Shown: positions 11,872 through 22,823 of the stretch, piece after piece
Position numbering within the stretch: the first letter of the stretch is position 1
Layout: the number at the start of each line of letters is the position of its first letter
NCBI GenBank assembly: GCA_022605405.1
Contig: JABYQQ010000017.1
Span: 682,001-746,000, forward strand
Source: Earliella scabrosa
Lineage: Eukaryota > Basidiomycota > Agaricomycetes > Polyporales > Polyporaceae
DNA length: 64,000 nucleotides
Reading direction: 5' to 3'
Made by a program: the position numbers and the translations under genes
The notes under the pieces: generated by a model
Told to the model about the DNA's origin: nothing
The model's database searches: none
Seen by the model: only the letters and a program-made list of their open reading frames with translations

Positions 11872-13060
11872 CGTCCTTCAGATCCGGTCAGATGTTGCGC
11901 AAATGCAGCGGGAGCCAACATGCCTCGCACGGTACGGGTGTAAGTCTGGAAGATCGAGATGCAAGTTTAGTACACGAAGCATCAATAGTGGCCGCAACGC
12001 GTCACCAATAGCAGTCTGCACGCGATCTTGATCATCAGTAGCGACACAGGGAAGATATGAGTGCACTGACTCACCACTGGAATGTCCTGTTCAACGACTT
12101 GATATCTGTGAATCTCAACTCAACACACGTGAGAAGAGGGAACCTCGTTGCGACCTCTTGGGGGCTTCGGTTTCGACGCTTGACGTGATATCGTGTGGAT
12201 GGGTCTGCGAGCGGGGATTCCGGCCGCAGTATGAACTCGCCATGCCAGTAGTCCCATTCCCTCGCGCACACGTGGTACCAGAATCGCAACGCAAGTCAAG
12301 GTGGTACACGGTCGATGGAAGATGATGGTGGGCTTGGTCGTCAAACGCTGGCTATGGGGACGCCGCGTCGAAGCCGTGGGGCTAGATCGCGCCCTCGTGC
12401 AACCCCTCTGGTTCTGTCAAAGCGAGAAGGAGGATCCGGAGGTTGGCAAGGTTCTCGAAGAGAGCCAAGATCGGCTTCGATGGATGTCTCCGTTCGCCAA
12501 ACATCCTGAGTGCGCGCAGCGCAGGCCAATGCAACTCTTCGAGATTGTCCGGATCGGCGCGGACTCTGTGAACAACCAGAGCATCTCGAGGGACGCCGCG
12601 TGCAACGCAAGCATGAGATGGTCCAGTCATAGCTTCTCGCTTCCATGGCTGGAGAACGTTGTAAGGCATGCAGTTTCAGCGTTTGACTGGAGACAGTGAG
12701 CGGAAGTGGGGGTGTCTGTCGTCCGGGAGTTTTGGCGAGACGCTCCACGTATACAAGCGGGGTTCGCGCACATGAGAGAGCGGCAGGAAGCTCCGCAGCC
12801 CTTATCTAGGGTATGTCTTGACCGTGATTGCGAGGAAAGTCGGAGTGGAAGGTGAGGACGGACGAACGAGGCATCCCACGCAATGCATGCTGAAGTCGTC
12901 CACTGCTGAAAGCCGGACAGAGGATGTCTTCGGGGTTCAGGAAGACGTCAACTATATGAGAAGGGAGAGGCTATGAAAATACCTGATATGGGGCCAGAGC
13001 GAGCTCGGCAGGATTTGCGAAGTGGTCACTGGCTACCTTCGGCTATGACTGCTTTGAAGA
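11872..13060 (-). pseudogene. Decayed F-box/LRR gene (relic B)
   Basis: Minus-strand pieces align in order with copy 6. The end of the first exon, near 13000, reads SSLWPHIR just before a GT donor (copy 6 has RSLWPHVR). Next come PEDILCPAFSSGRLQHALRG (copy 6 DVLCPAFDHPLLQDAL) and LALHAASLEMLWL; then, after a frame change near 12560, LEELHWPALRALRMFGERR. Further on are a frame with LRFWYHVC near 12270 and the last exon ALRPLLMLRVLNLHLDLP near 11990. At least two frame changes and several stops interrupt it, so no full protein can be made. Confidence 0.72.
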
Positions 13061-14914
13061 GCCAGCAACCAGTCGTAGGAAGGGCTGGCAACGTACGGGT
13101 TCGGTGTAACTCCTCAAACTTGAATATCGGAGTCGACAAGGACGTCGTCCGACTCCGAGCCGTGCTGAGCTCTGCAGCACCCAAGTCAGTCTCTATGACA
13201 ACGCAAAACCCTCACTAGCGCACCGTGACATATGACATGTGTATCCCGAGTAGCCATGTCGAAGTCTGGTGTGGTTGAAGTTGCAGGGCTACATGTAGTA
13301 CTTGACAGTTCAGGCTTCGAACGGCGGGCGCTTGCAACTGTTCGAGCTTGCCCTGAAGTACCGGGCGCCAGTGCTGTGGTCCTGCGGCGTCACGAACTAT
13401 CGTGTGCAAGCTTCGCCTGTTCCAATGAGCTCATTACCTCGACCTAATTGATTTCTCGGACAACCTGCTGCGATGATCCGACCAGAACCTCCATTGGGCA
13501 CGACGTAGTGCTGAGCACTACACGCCTCCTGTTGGACCTATAAGCCCCTCGCAACTGATGTTTCGCCAATCTAGTGGAGGTACGTACCTCCGCCCAACCC
13601 ATATGTAACCATCCTCACTCTGTTCTTCCAGATTAGCACAGCGACGTGTGTCTACGAAGACGAAGATCTCACTTGGACTTACGAATCCGCGGTGCGTGCC
13701 ATTGTTATGGGATCATCTTTTGGTCTTAAACTCGGCCACTGGTCTGCAGGGCTGGTGGGGATATCATGGCGCAGGTGCAGGATGAGGGTCTCTTGTTGGG
13801 AGGACAAATTGTGATCGGTGCGATGCACGCCAGATGCGTTACGGTTTATGTGCTGACGGGGTCCTACAGTCTCGACATGCCGCTATCACGGGCGCTACTA
13901 TATGCCACCATCTCATCCCGCATATTCCTGTATCACTTCCCGGGTATGTGTGAAGCTCTCCGGCTTTGTGGGTCGACTGCAAGTGCTGACCATATGTTTT
14001 GTGACCGGTAGGAACGTTCAGGCTACCGGCACCAGCAGTCGTCTCTAGCAGCACGGCCGGGTACATGGGGAAGCACGATCACGACCGGAAGGGCACGACG
14101 ATCACGGCGAGTGGGACGACTTGAAAAGTTGAGGCTCGCTCTACTCAGTACTGGTCCGACGAAGAAGGACAGATCAGGGCTCCGTGGTACAGTCGCAGTT
14201 CATCGTACCTCGAGGTTGTCGCCCTCGATGGTGGGGTCGTGCAAACTCCCGCCGCCCTCCGTCATACCCGTATCCGAAGCATCGCCAGAGGCAACATGCC
14301 CAATCCATATCCCTGCTATGGTTGACGGTATGCGTCGACCGTCAGCACCTCGCTTCTTCTCCAGTTCGGCCCAGCCTACGACAACTACAGTCTACTTTTC
14401 GCCGGCCCCTGAGGTCCCGTATCCTTTGGGTATGAAGCTCGACAGCCCACGGATTTCGATTGGCATGGACATGCAGATTACCGCCACACCGCCTCCGTCC
14501 GCCGTCGTGCCCCCGTCGACCTCATTGTTGCGTCAGGCTGTCGTGCTTATCCACCTTACGTCATCTCGGACTTCACGATGTCAGGCTCATGCCTTACCAC
14601 CTAGTGCCAGCAGTCGTGGCGCGCCGTTCGTCATCAGGCAGCCCTTCCCCTCATCCCCGCTCCCGCTTCGCTCATAATCCCACTTGCCTCCCTCGCGCGC
14701 CGCCGCTGCAGTCGTGCGAGCCAGGATACGAAGCTGGAGATGGGGTGAACCTTCGTCGCATCGGGATGGCTGTTTCCGGACTGTGCTTGAGCTCCGCGCT
14801 CCTGTCAATCTCGGACACCCTCAGTCGTGCGCTCTGCTGTCCGGGATAGGCGCATACGAGTCACTGCTGGCTGCCGTAACGACGGTCACTCTCACCCGCG
14901 ACATAGGATCGCGT
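13061..14914. other. Unresolved stretch with possible plus-strand exons
   Basis: A well-formed plus intron is visible at about 13579-13630 (GTACGT to TTCCAG), followed by an open exon containing CVYEDEDLTWTYESA that ends at a GTGCGT donor near 13691. Further open segments follow at 13766-14130 and 14400-14600, but stops interrupt them and the phases could not be made consistent. This may be a decayed or poorly understood gene. I do not assign a product. Confidence 0.3.
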
Positions 14915-15160
14915 CAACTTTCAAGAGCGTCGATGCCTGAGTTAGCGGGAAAGCACGCCCGGAGCCAGTGTGACGGATCCGACGAGCTAGCTCCAAGCGC
15001 GTGCGTAGCAGCGCGGCCCATTGGCGTAGGGCAAGTCTTTCCAATGATAAAGGAAGATGGGAATAAATCTCATCATTGGTCGACGGGTGGGAGAGGTAGA
15101 GATACCGAAGTTCGGGCCACGGGTAGAAAGCTGCATGACCGCGCGGCCGAACCGCGCACT
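14915..15160 (-). pseudogene. Fragment of an F-box/LRR gene (relic C)
   Basis: About 245 bases match the 18968-19205 part of intact copy 6 at DNA level. Shared landmarks are ACTTTCAAGAGCGTCGATGC, AGCGGGAAAG, TAGCAGCGCGGCC and GGTGGGAGAGGTAGAGA. Small indels shift the frame. Only the segment around the RQWPRCY signature remains; neither the F-box nor the C-terminus is present. It points to a duplication followed by deletion. Confidence 0.7.
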
Positions 15161-15489
15161 ACGAGGTTCGTCGGAGTTGTAGTGTAATGTAACGTAACGC
15201 GGCCTTGACGGCCTATGCCAGCAAGCGCTACGCCCGAATAGTTGGAAGGACTTCAAGGAAGGAAGGAAAGCATGTATGTCTGGAGCCTGAGCCGACGATC
15301 GATGAGGCGCGGCTTCTTCGGGCCGCGGCCAACCGCCATCAAGCAGGCGTCTGTGGAGTGCATGGCAACTTTAGGCAAAAGCTAGGCTAAACTGAACAAC
15401 ACTCCTGCCCAGACTCTCATCCTACTACTCACTGAAGCTGGCCGCTTGCTTTGCGATACTCTCGCTACGCACCTCACATCCACTTTAGC

Positions 15490-17994
15490 ATGGAGGTCAA
15501 GTCAGAACTTGAAGTACTTGTCTTTCCACTTCGTCCCCCGCCACACTCTTCATCAACCGAGCGAGTACGTCTATTGTGTCTGTCTCGTTTCGTCTAGATG
15601 ATGACAGCGTGCTTTTGCAGGCCGAATGGGACCTGTCTTTCAAGCTCTTTGTCCCGACTACTTATACTCGTGAGAGGCTGTCAAGCAATGTGTTATTAGA
15701 CATGTCCGAATCCATACCTATCGCGGCCACAGGTGACTTAAGGGGCGAGATTGAAGGTCGTGCATGTTCTGTCTGTTCAGAGTCCACCGGTACAACCGAG
15801 ATATCTGAGGTACGTCGCTAGGATAGGGAAAGGCTGTGGCATCGGTGAGATCTCACAATGTTCTAGGACGGTCGCTCAACAAACTACAGCAACTCAAACC
15901 CTCTGCATACTTCCTCGGGGAGCCACTTCACCTACCCAAACTTGTCTGCTCCTGCTCGTTCTCTAGCTGCAATTACCAGCGCGCAGTCTGAATTTCCAAC
16001 ACCCATACTCCGCTCGATTGTGTGGACTAATCAGCTTTACACCGCAACCTTCGTGGGCGATCCATGATTTGTTCTTCGACCTCATCTCACGTTGTATATT
16101 ACAGAACATTCGACAGCGTATTCCCGATGCGCTTGCGGCTGTCGAGGGGACAACAGATTATATCGAGGACTTCAATCTGGGCGTCGATACGGGTAAGCAC
16201 CACTGTCTGGTTCCATTTTCGCCTGGACTAAATCCTCGCATATATCACAGGCTCCAATCATACGTGAGTGTGGGCTGTGAGTTGCCTGCTTGACACTCAA
16301 CATGGACCGGAAAAATCAATCAGGTGGGCCTGTTGGTACCTGTACAAAGTAGAGGTATGGCCTCTTGCGACACGTTCTGCGAATCAGAGAACACACTAAT
16401 TGGAAGCACAGCCGTTCTCGGGCGACAATCGAACGGTGGCCGTCAACCGGCCCCCGCACCGCCCGACTTTGTTCTATCCGCCAACAAAGCCAGATCCAAG
16501 CACGGACGCAAATGGCTCGTATGGAGACTTGACCTATGCTAACGGGTCTTTAAGAGCCAGTACGTCGACTACTATGTGACATACCCGCATATGTCGGGCC
16601 AATACTGACTGGCTGCATATCACTTATAGAAGTCATGTTGGCTCATCGTCGCTATGACCTCGAGCTTGTACACTGCTACAGCTGGAGCACCAAGAGGTGG
16701 TACTCGCCTTTACGCTTCCAGCTCCGTCTGAGCGCGGCGTACTACGTGAGCCTCAACCTAGCTTATGCGGGGCATCATGGACTCGTGGGGCTGGGATTGT
16801 CAGAGTGGGTTCACACCCACTTGTATTTTGGACAGCCTGATGATGGTAGACATACAGATGTCAGGATTGTGTTGGAGAAACTGCGGATACCGCTCCTGTG
16901 AGTATTCCGCCGCTTATTGGGGTGAATGTTGCCTGATGTTCAGCGTAGAGCTTCCTCCGTGCTATCCAGCAACACGCGCTCGGGGTCTTGCCAGTACGCT
17001 ATCACCCGTATCTCACTATCGCACATCTTCATTCCATGATAGGAGAGTAACACGCGGCATGCGGGAGGGAAGGCTATGTTCTTTGCAATTCGCCCTCCTC
17101 TTCTACCCCACGAAGCTGCTCGCACAGATCCTGAGAAAGCGTATGTTATCTACGTATACTTTAATCTGTCTTTCGGCCACTGTATTGATGTTGTCTGCAG
17201 AACTAGTTGGATGGCCATAAATCGATGGCCTTGCGTGGCACAGCCCACCTGGTCAGATGACATTCCCCTCTCCCCAAGCGAGGACCCAGTCGCTGGCAGA
17301 TGGTCTGTTCGAGTCGAATCGATGTCGTTCGTCAGGGGCGGCACCAGCACGCTCAGTGAGACCGTTCACACAATACGATTCGAAGGCGGATTCCTCGACA
17401 TGCTGCTCGACACAGGTGAGTATAAACACATGCATGATGCAACATCATTATTGATACGTATACGCCCGCGGTACTCAGGTTGTAGTGTGACTTGGGTACC
17501 GCTGCAAGTAATTAACGACATTCGCGAGCACGTGTTCCCCAACCCCGACAACCCGGACCTGGACCTGGACCTCACTGGCCGTGGAGCTGGCAATATCTCC
17601 CATCCTGACTTCAAGGCTCCTTACGATGCGTCGAGGAACGATCTCAACAATTGGCGGGTCGAGTTCTACTTCAAGGGCTTCAAGGAACCGGTGAAGGTCC
17701 AATGTCCCATCGAGGACTTCATCTGCACGAAGTCGCAAGATCCTGGGTCAAATGTTCGCGATGGGCTACTATATGCCTTGCCTGCCAACTACGTCGGGAC
17801 ACCGAACATGGGTATTCTGGGCTTGGTGCGTCTCTTGTTTCTACCCAACCGTGCTCGGTCTGATACTCGTCTAGAACTTCTTCCAAGCCATGTTCGTGTC
17901 TATGCATAAACCTGACCAGGGGTTGCCCTACATGCGATTTGCTGCGAACTGGTCTTGGAAGCAGGATCAGTTCAAACCTCACGAGACGCTCTGA
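15490..17994 (+). CDS. Divergent pepsin-like aspartic protease (family A1), intron-rich
   Basis: Predicted endopeptidase using two catalytic aspartates. The first active-site motif is FNLGVDTGSNHTW (Asp near residue 178), split by introns so that a 13-nt exon (16251-16263) encodes part of it. A flap-like YGDLTYANGS follows, then HHGLVGLGLSE near 16780. The second motif is LDMLLDTGCSVTWVP, spliced at about 17415/17479. The end is typical of the family: GILGLNFFQAMFVSMHKP then PYMRFAANWSW. Exons confirmed in phase are 15490-15564, 15621-15809, 15867-16052, 16105-16192, 16251-16263, 16324-16354 and 16412-16559, and the last four from about 17210. The middle (16630-17140) is less certain. No signal peptide is visible at the chosen ATG, unusual for a secreted protease, so a 5' exon may be missing or the protein may be intracellular. 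It sits inside the F-box array. Confidence 0.72.
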
Positions 17995-18434
17995 TATGAT
18001 CGGAACTACTGGCGCGCTCTTGTTGATTGTATAGTATTGCTGTACGAATGGAAGATCCCCCTACTAGTATCATCGTCCGCGGACTCCGAGATCCGTTTGA
18101 CAGGGATCGGGATACCTGCGCGTACACAAGTGAAGTTGAGTAGTGTGTTCGTGAATGGTTGATTGAAGAGAGAGTGACTGCCATGCGCGAGCGACGCTGC
18201 AAGATGCAATATAGATAAGAGTGACACAACACGCTCACATCGAAGCGAGAGACGAGTGGCAAGACGAGTGGCAAGGGTAGTGGCAGCAACAGACGAAGTC
18301 AAGCGAACTAGTACCTCGACGGTCGTCGTGCGACTGACCCAGCACGAGTCGCACGGTTTAGTAGCACTTCGATGTACCATTACATCGGCTCCTTTTCCCT
18401 GTCATACTGTACATCACTACAAACGATACATCAG
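17995..18434. other. Convergent 3' intergenic region
   Basis: Lies between the 3' ends of the protease (plus) and F-box copy 6 (minus). It contains a 12-bp tandem repeat at about 18249-18285 (AGACGAGTGGCA units). No gene seen. Confidence 0.45.
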
Positions 18435-20192
18435 TCACAACACGAATCGTCTGCGGTGCGATACCCTAGTACGTGTACCCGTTGCGTCGTGCGTCCTCTT
18501 CACATCAAAGGCGTTCCAGTATGGGTCAGCAGAGTTGCCGTACACCCATACCTCCTCGAGGGAAGAAGTACTGCTGTCTGCAAATATAGAGGCACATGCC
18601 TCTTGTGTCGTCTCAAATGCGCGCACCAACTCCATGTCAACATGACTAATATCATGGGAACGAGCAGGAGGGGGAGTGTCCGGAAAGTCGAGATTGAGCT
18701 TGACTATCCGGAGGGCCGTTAGTCGGTGTAGGAACTGGGCGATAGACACCTGTGCATGGTGTGTTGAGACTCAATATAGTACACAGAAGTTGAGTGCCAA
18801 CTCACCACAGGAATATCGTCACTGCCCGACTCACGATAGCGGTGAAGTTCGAGCACGTGCAGGCAAGGGAACTTGACCGATATCTCGTGGAAGAGATCGG
18901 ACTCTGCTGGATCCGCACGGTACTCGAGGTCCAGTTCGCGGAGATACGACGACGTCTTTGAGCCTTTCAGCACTTTCAAGAGCGTCGATGCCTGGGTAAG
19001 CGGGAAAGTACGGCCAATCCAGTGAGACGGAACGACGATCTCGCTCCAAGGGCGTCTATAGCAGCGCGGCCATTGGCGCAGGGCGAGCGTTTCCAACGAT
19101 GGAGGAAGATGAGAATACACCTCATCGTGAGTTGATGGGTGGGAGAGGTAGAGACGTCGGAGCTCGGGCCACGGGTAGTAGGCTTCATGTCCGCGGGGCC
19201 AAACGGCCCGAGTCTCCACACTGCCACCCTCTGGATCGGACAAGGCCAGGTCGAGCACCTGAATCCCTGTGAGATTTGCAAACAGTGATATAATCGGCGT
19301 AGCTGGAGATGTCCATCGCGCTCCGTAGAGTTGTAACTCTCGAAGCCGGGGCCATGGCAGCATGGAGATTGCTTCAACGGGCGCGGTTTCTGCAGGTAAG
19401 CGGAGGACCTCGAGAGACGCCGTATGCGCAGCGTGCATAAGAGACTGCAAGCCCTCCTGCTCAGAAGGAAGCTTTCGTAGACGTCGATAGAAAGATTGGT
19501 AGTAATTGAAAGTTGTAAAGGGGCTCAGATGGTTGAACTGAGGGCGCTCGCCATCTATGAGTTGAGGAGTGACGTGGAAGGAATGCAGAGTGACCGCTTG
19601 TAGGTGGGGAAGAGATAGCAGAGTTTTCATCGTCCGCCACGACAACCCGTGTCCATAGTTATGGGCGCATGCAGGAGCTAGCCTGAGTGTCGTCAGGCGA
19701 GGCATGTTCGAAAGTGCGTCCTGGAGCAGCGGGTGGTCGAACGCAGGGCAGAGGACGTCTCGTGGTTCCGCTGGGAGTATCTTGTCGACTTCCATAGAAT
19801 AGTCAATTTCGTAGCGACCATCGCTATCGCTGCAGTAACACTGAAGCATAAACGACCTATGACACATCAGCACTGCAAGGTTACATGCAAGGACAAGGGT
19901 CGAGATACCTGACATGCGGCCACAGTGAGCGCGGCATGACGTCCGACGCAGTGACGACATTTCGACGCTGAACGCATGAAGCGTAAAGTGTCGGCAATAT
20001 CGTTTCATGAAGCCAGCGACATGTCCTGGATAATTGGAATAGCCATCTGCGTGGGCGTAGCAGCTCGAACACTCGCACGAGGACATCGTAGTTCAGTCGA
20101 CGGAACCTAGTAGTTTGTATCAGTGTCGAACGGACGACGGGACTGTCATGACATACATATCGTCCTTGGGACTGCCCGCCACTAGGGCGCAT
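18435..20192 (-). CDS. F-box/LRR protein, array copy 6 (549 aa)
   Basis: Predicted SCF ubiquitin-ligase receptor. Three exons join in phase: 19909-20192, 18806-19856 and 18435-18749. The F-box segment reads RRLNYDVLVRVFELL then SRTCRWLHE near residues 30-60. The LRR body contains MPRLTTLRLAPAC, PWPRLRELQLYGARW and RQWPRCYRR, and the last exon starts VSIAQFLHRLTALRIVKLN. The length equals copy 1 exactly. Relics B and C are closest to this copy. The first 29 residues precede the F-box and contain a possible GTATGT intron, so the true start could differ. It is separated from the other intact copies by the protease and the relics. Confidence 0.83.
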
Positions 20193-20651
20193 GCGGGTGG
20201 ATCACAGTGCATTGCAATGGTTGCTCCACTACCAGTCACCAGTGACTAGTGACTCACGAGGTTAGGTCTGACACCGCCTCCAAGTTGCACGGCGCCTGCC
20301 CTAAATATCAGCTAGGCGCCTTCCGATGGATACGATATGGGAGAATGTGATACGATACATGGTTACAGTGCGTGTGATACATTGCAGTGCATAACGGAGG
20401 AATAAGGGAGTGTGCGCAAGGATGTCGACCAGCGTGGGCAAACGGACGGATCTGGATATGGGAGCAGCAAAACGAGCACAGAATGGGAAGGGTAAACTAA
20501 CACGAAAAGACCAAAGACCCGATGATGGACCAGGAGAGACGGCGAACCGAACTTGACGTTGAGCGAGAGGGCAGAGGGACCAGGCAAGCAAGAAGGGCAA
20601 CAGCAGACGGGATACGGCTGGGGCACGTTCCAATGCGGAGGCAGGCAAGAC
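20193..20651. other. Intergenic stretch, no gene seen
   Basis: Lies upstream of F-box copy 6 and downstream of the 20652-21137 gene. A short partly palindromic stretch ACCAGTCACCAGTGACTAGTGACT is present at about 20230-20254. Nothing else recognised. Confidence 0.4.
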
Positions 20652-21137
20652 TCATCCCATGAAGCGCGCAGCCTCCGCCGCAGCCGAGATCACAGCGTTG
20701 ACCACGTCCTCCATATCGCCCTCGTCCAGATCCGCCGCGTCAATATCCGCATCACGCAGCGCCCGCGCGAGCTCCTCGCGTTCGTGGTCGTGCCGTTGGC
20801 GCTCCGTGCGGGTCTTGAGCGAGTCCTCGTCGATCTGCGGCACCTCCACCACCTCGACTTGCGTCTGCGAGCTCGAGCCCTGGCCGAGCATCTTCGCCGA
20901 GTTGGTCCGCCGGACCTCCGCGTGAAGGAGTTCGCGCCGGGCACGGAGGAGCGCGACCGCGGACCCGCCGTACTTGACCATGTACTCCGGGAGCTTGGGG
21001 TGCGACGACGAGCTCGATCCGTGTCGATCGCCGAGAACGCCGGCTTCAATTTTCCACTGCGACCCACGGTAGACGGTCGGGGAGGTGTTGAGAACCGCGC
21101 GCGGGAGCTTGGGGTCGGGCTCGGGTTGGTTGGACAT
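20652..21137 (-). CDS. Hypothetical protein, 161 aa, helical charged C-terminus
   Basis: A single open exon with ATG at 21137. The first half is basic and polar (PKLPRAVLNTSPTVYRGSQW). The second half is strongly charged and likely helical (RTERQRHDHEREELARAL, then DLDEGDMEDVVNAVI). No known domain was recognised and there is no signal peptide. The coding strand has GC-rich third positions, as in the neighbouring genes. A 5' exon upstream cannot be excluded. Confidence 0.55.
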   Translation of the reverse strand: MSNQPEPDPKLPRAVLNTSPTVYRGSQWKIEAGVLGDRHGSSSSSHPKLPEYMVKYGGSAVALLRARRELLHAEVRRTNSAKMLGQGSSSQTQVEVVEVPQIDEDSLKTRTERQRHDHEREELARALRDADIDAADLDEGDMEDVVNAVISAAAEAARFMG

Positions 21138-21364
21138 CGTGCTACGTCATGCATTCATGGCCGATCAGTGACGGTGAGAGGGAGGAGAGCGGGAGGTATG
21201 ACGCACTGCATGGCACGGAGGAACAACAGTCGCCGCTCGCGGAGAGTGTGCGGGCCCATCGCACGGTGGTGACGTCCACTGCGTTGTGACGGGCCAGGAT
21301 CTGCAGCGCCCGTCGGTCCGCGCGGGCGCCTGCTGCGAGGGATGTCTAGCGATGTCGACGGACG

Positions 21365-22267
21365 TCAGTGCATGGGAGGCTCGGGATAATGTCGCGACGT
21401 GCCTTGGGCGGGCGGGGCGGCGCCGTACTCGTTTTGGCCGTCATCTGCCACGACGTCCGTCGGGATTTGTGAGATGGTGGTGCCTGTGTGAGCCACCAAA
21501 CGACCATTAATCACGAGGGTAGACGCACACCAGGACGTGCAACACGTACGAAGGTCTGAGATCTCGACGGGGATGTCGTCGAAGGTGATGTCCACCTCCG
21601 TGATGTCCCCTTCAGCCACAAACGTCTCTGTGGCGTTTGAGGACGTCATGGTCAGAGGAAAAGACAGGTCGGGATGGGAGACGCGTATACCGAATACAAG
21701 GATGCCGTCTGGTCCACGCAGATCCTTGGAAGAAACACTGCCAGGCTCTTTGGCTCCAGCACGCGACAACTCTTCTGCTGAGTTCTCACGATCAACGCCA
21801 CATCTTGGTCGAGAGATGATAGATACGTACCCAAGGTCGCGCCTACGGGACTCGAAGGCCGCAGGTTCTCGTCGCGATGATAGCTTGGAGGGTCAAAATA
21901 CCGAGTGGTTTTGTCTACTACATGTGTCCTCTCCATGTTGCCACTCGATGGGCGTAGCGTTCGAGAACTTGCGTGTGGTTTGGAAGTCGTCGTTGAAACG
22001 GGCATCTGCAGACGCTGATGAGGACAGTGGTCGCTCGAGAGCAGTGTGTCCAGCAAGAATTCCTGACACCAAGGAAAAAGATTAGCAGATGTCGGGCGCA
22101 GGAAGAGAACAAGGTTGGGGTCGACGGCTTTTGTGGTCGAGAGAAGCTGCATTGCCCTTCACCGGTAACTCGATCACGTGATTCTTCCTCGGTAGCAAAG
22201 CTATCTCTTCACGCCAGGGTAACGCGACTGCGGTAATCCATTCGTGTCCAAGAGTGCGGAGGCACAT
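21365..22267 (-). CDS. Hypothetical protein, 223 aa, four exons
   Basis: Exons 22163-22267, 21790-22062, 21550-21724 and 21365-21483 join without a phase conflict. The first intron has a CTGCTAAT branch-like site and the third is GTACGT to CACACAG. The product begins MCLRTLGHEWITAVALPW. It has a Ser/Thr-rich middle (MPVSTTTSKPHASSRTL) and an acidic segment (VAEGDITEVDITFDDIPVEI), and ends RHYPEPPMH. No domain recognised. The gene diverges from the RING gene, with about 560 bases between the starts. Confidence 0.55.
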
Positions 22268-22823
22268 GTATAAAGCACACGAAAAGCCTTATAATGAGAC
22301 GCACCTCGTGTGCGGGCTGCGAAATGCGCAAAGCCCGCGTGAGCTTAGAGGGTAAGACGAATGTTCCGGACGCAGCAACATTCTAACACACTATGCACAT
22401 AGCCCAGTTAGAGGTAGTTATATCGCGTATAAGGGAACTGCGACCCACCTGTCTACCATGTATAATGGCATTGGCTTATAGCCCACCGCCGCGCCTCCCT
22501 GCATTTGGCAACCCGCACATATCCCAGTCGCTAGCACATTCCTGGGTCCTTCATGTTGGGGGCATCTCCAGTATCATGAGTCCAAAAGTGTTAGACAACG
22601 TCAGAACTGGTATTGATCAGTTGAAGTGGGAGGATGAGGAGTAGAGATAGACGACATGGACGTTGAGGAGCAAGTGCTTTGTCCAACAGACGCCCATCGA
22701 CCTTGGCGAGGCTGCTCGGCTGCTCCTCTCCTCGTCTGCCCACGCCTGTACTTCTACCACAACCACCGTGCCCCAGGCCAACAATCACGGAACTCCACAG
22801 AGAGAACTCAGTTACGATCTCGA
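22268..22823. promoter_or_regulatory. Divergent region between orphan gene and RING gene
   Basis: Contains TATAAAG near 22269 on the plus strand and no supported exon. A frame open from 22656 runs into the RING gene, but its start has no context that argues for using it. Confidence 0.35.

Noticed and set aside
13215..13450. Possible further F-box exon upstream of relic B
   Set aside because: No F-box signature could be read in any minus frame beyond about 13060.
20553..21272. Plus frame of 239 codons
   Set aside because: Antisense shadow of the 20652-21137 minus gene, which has the more natural composition.
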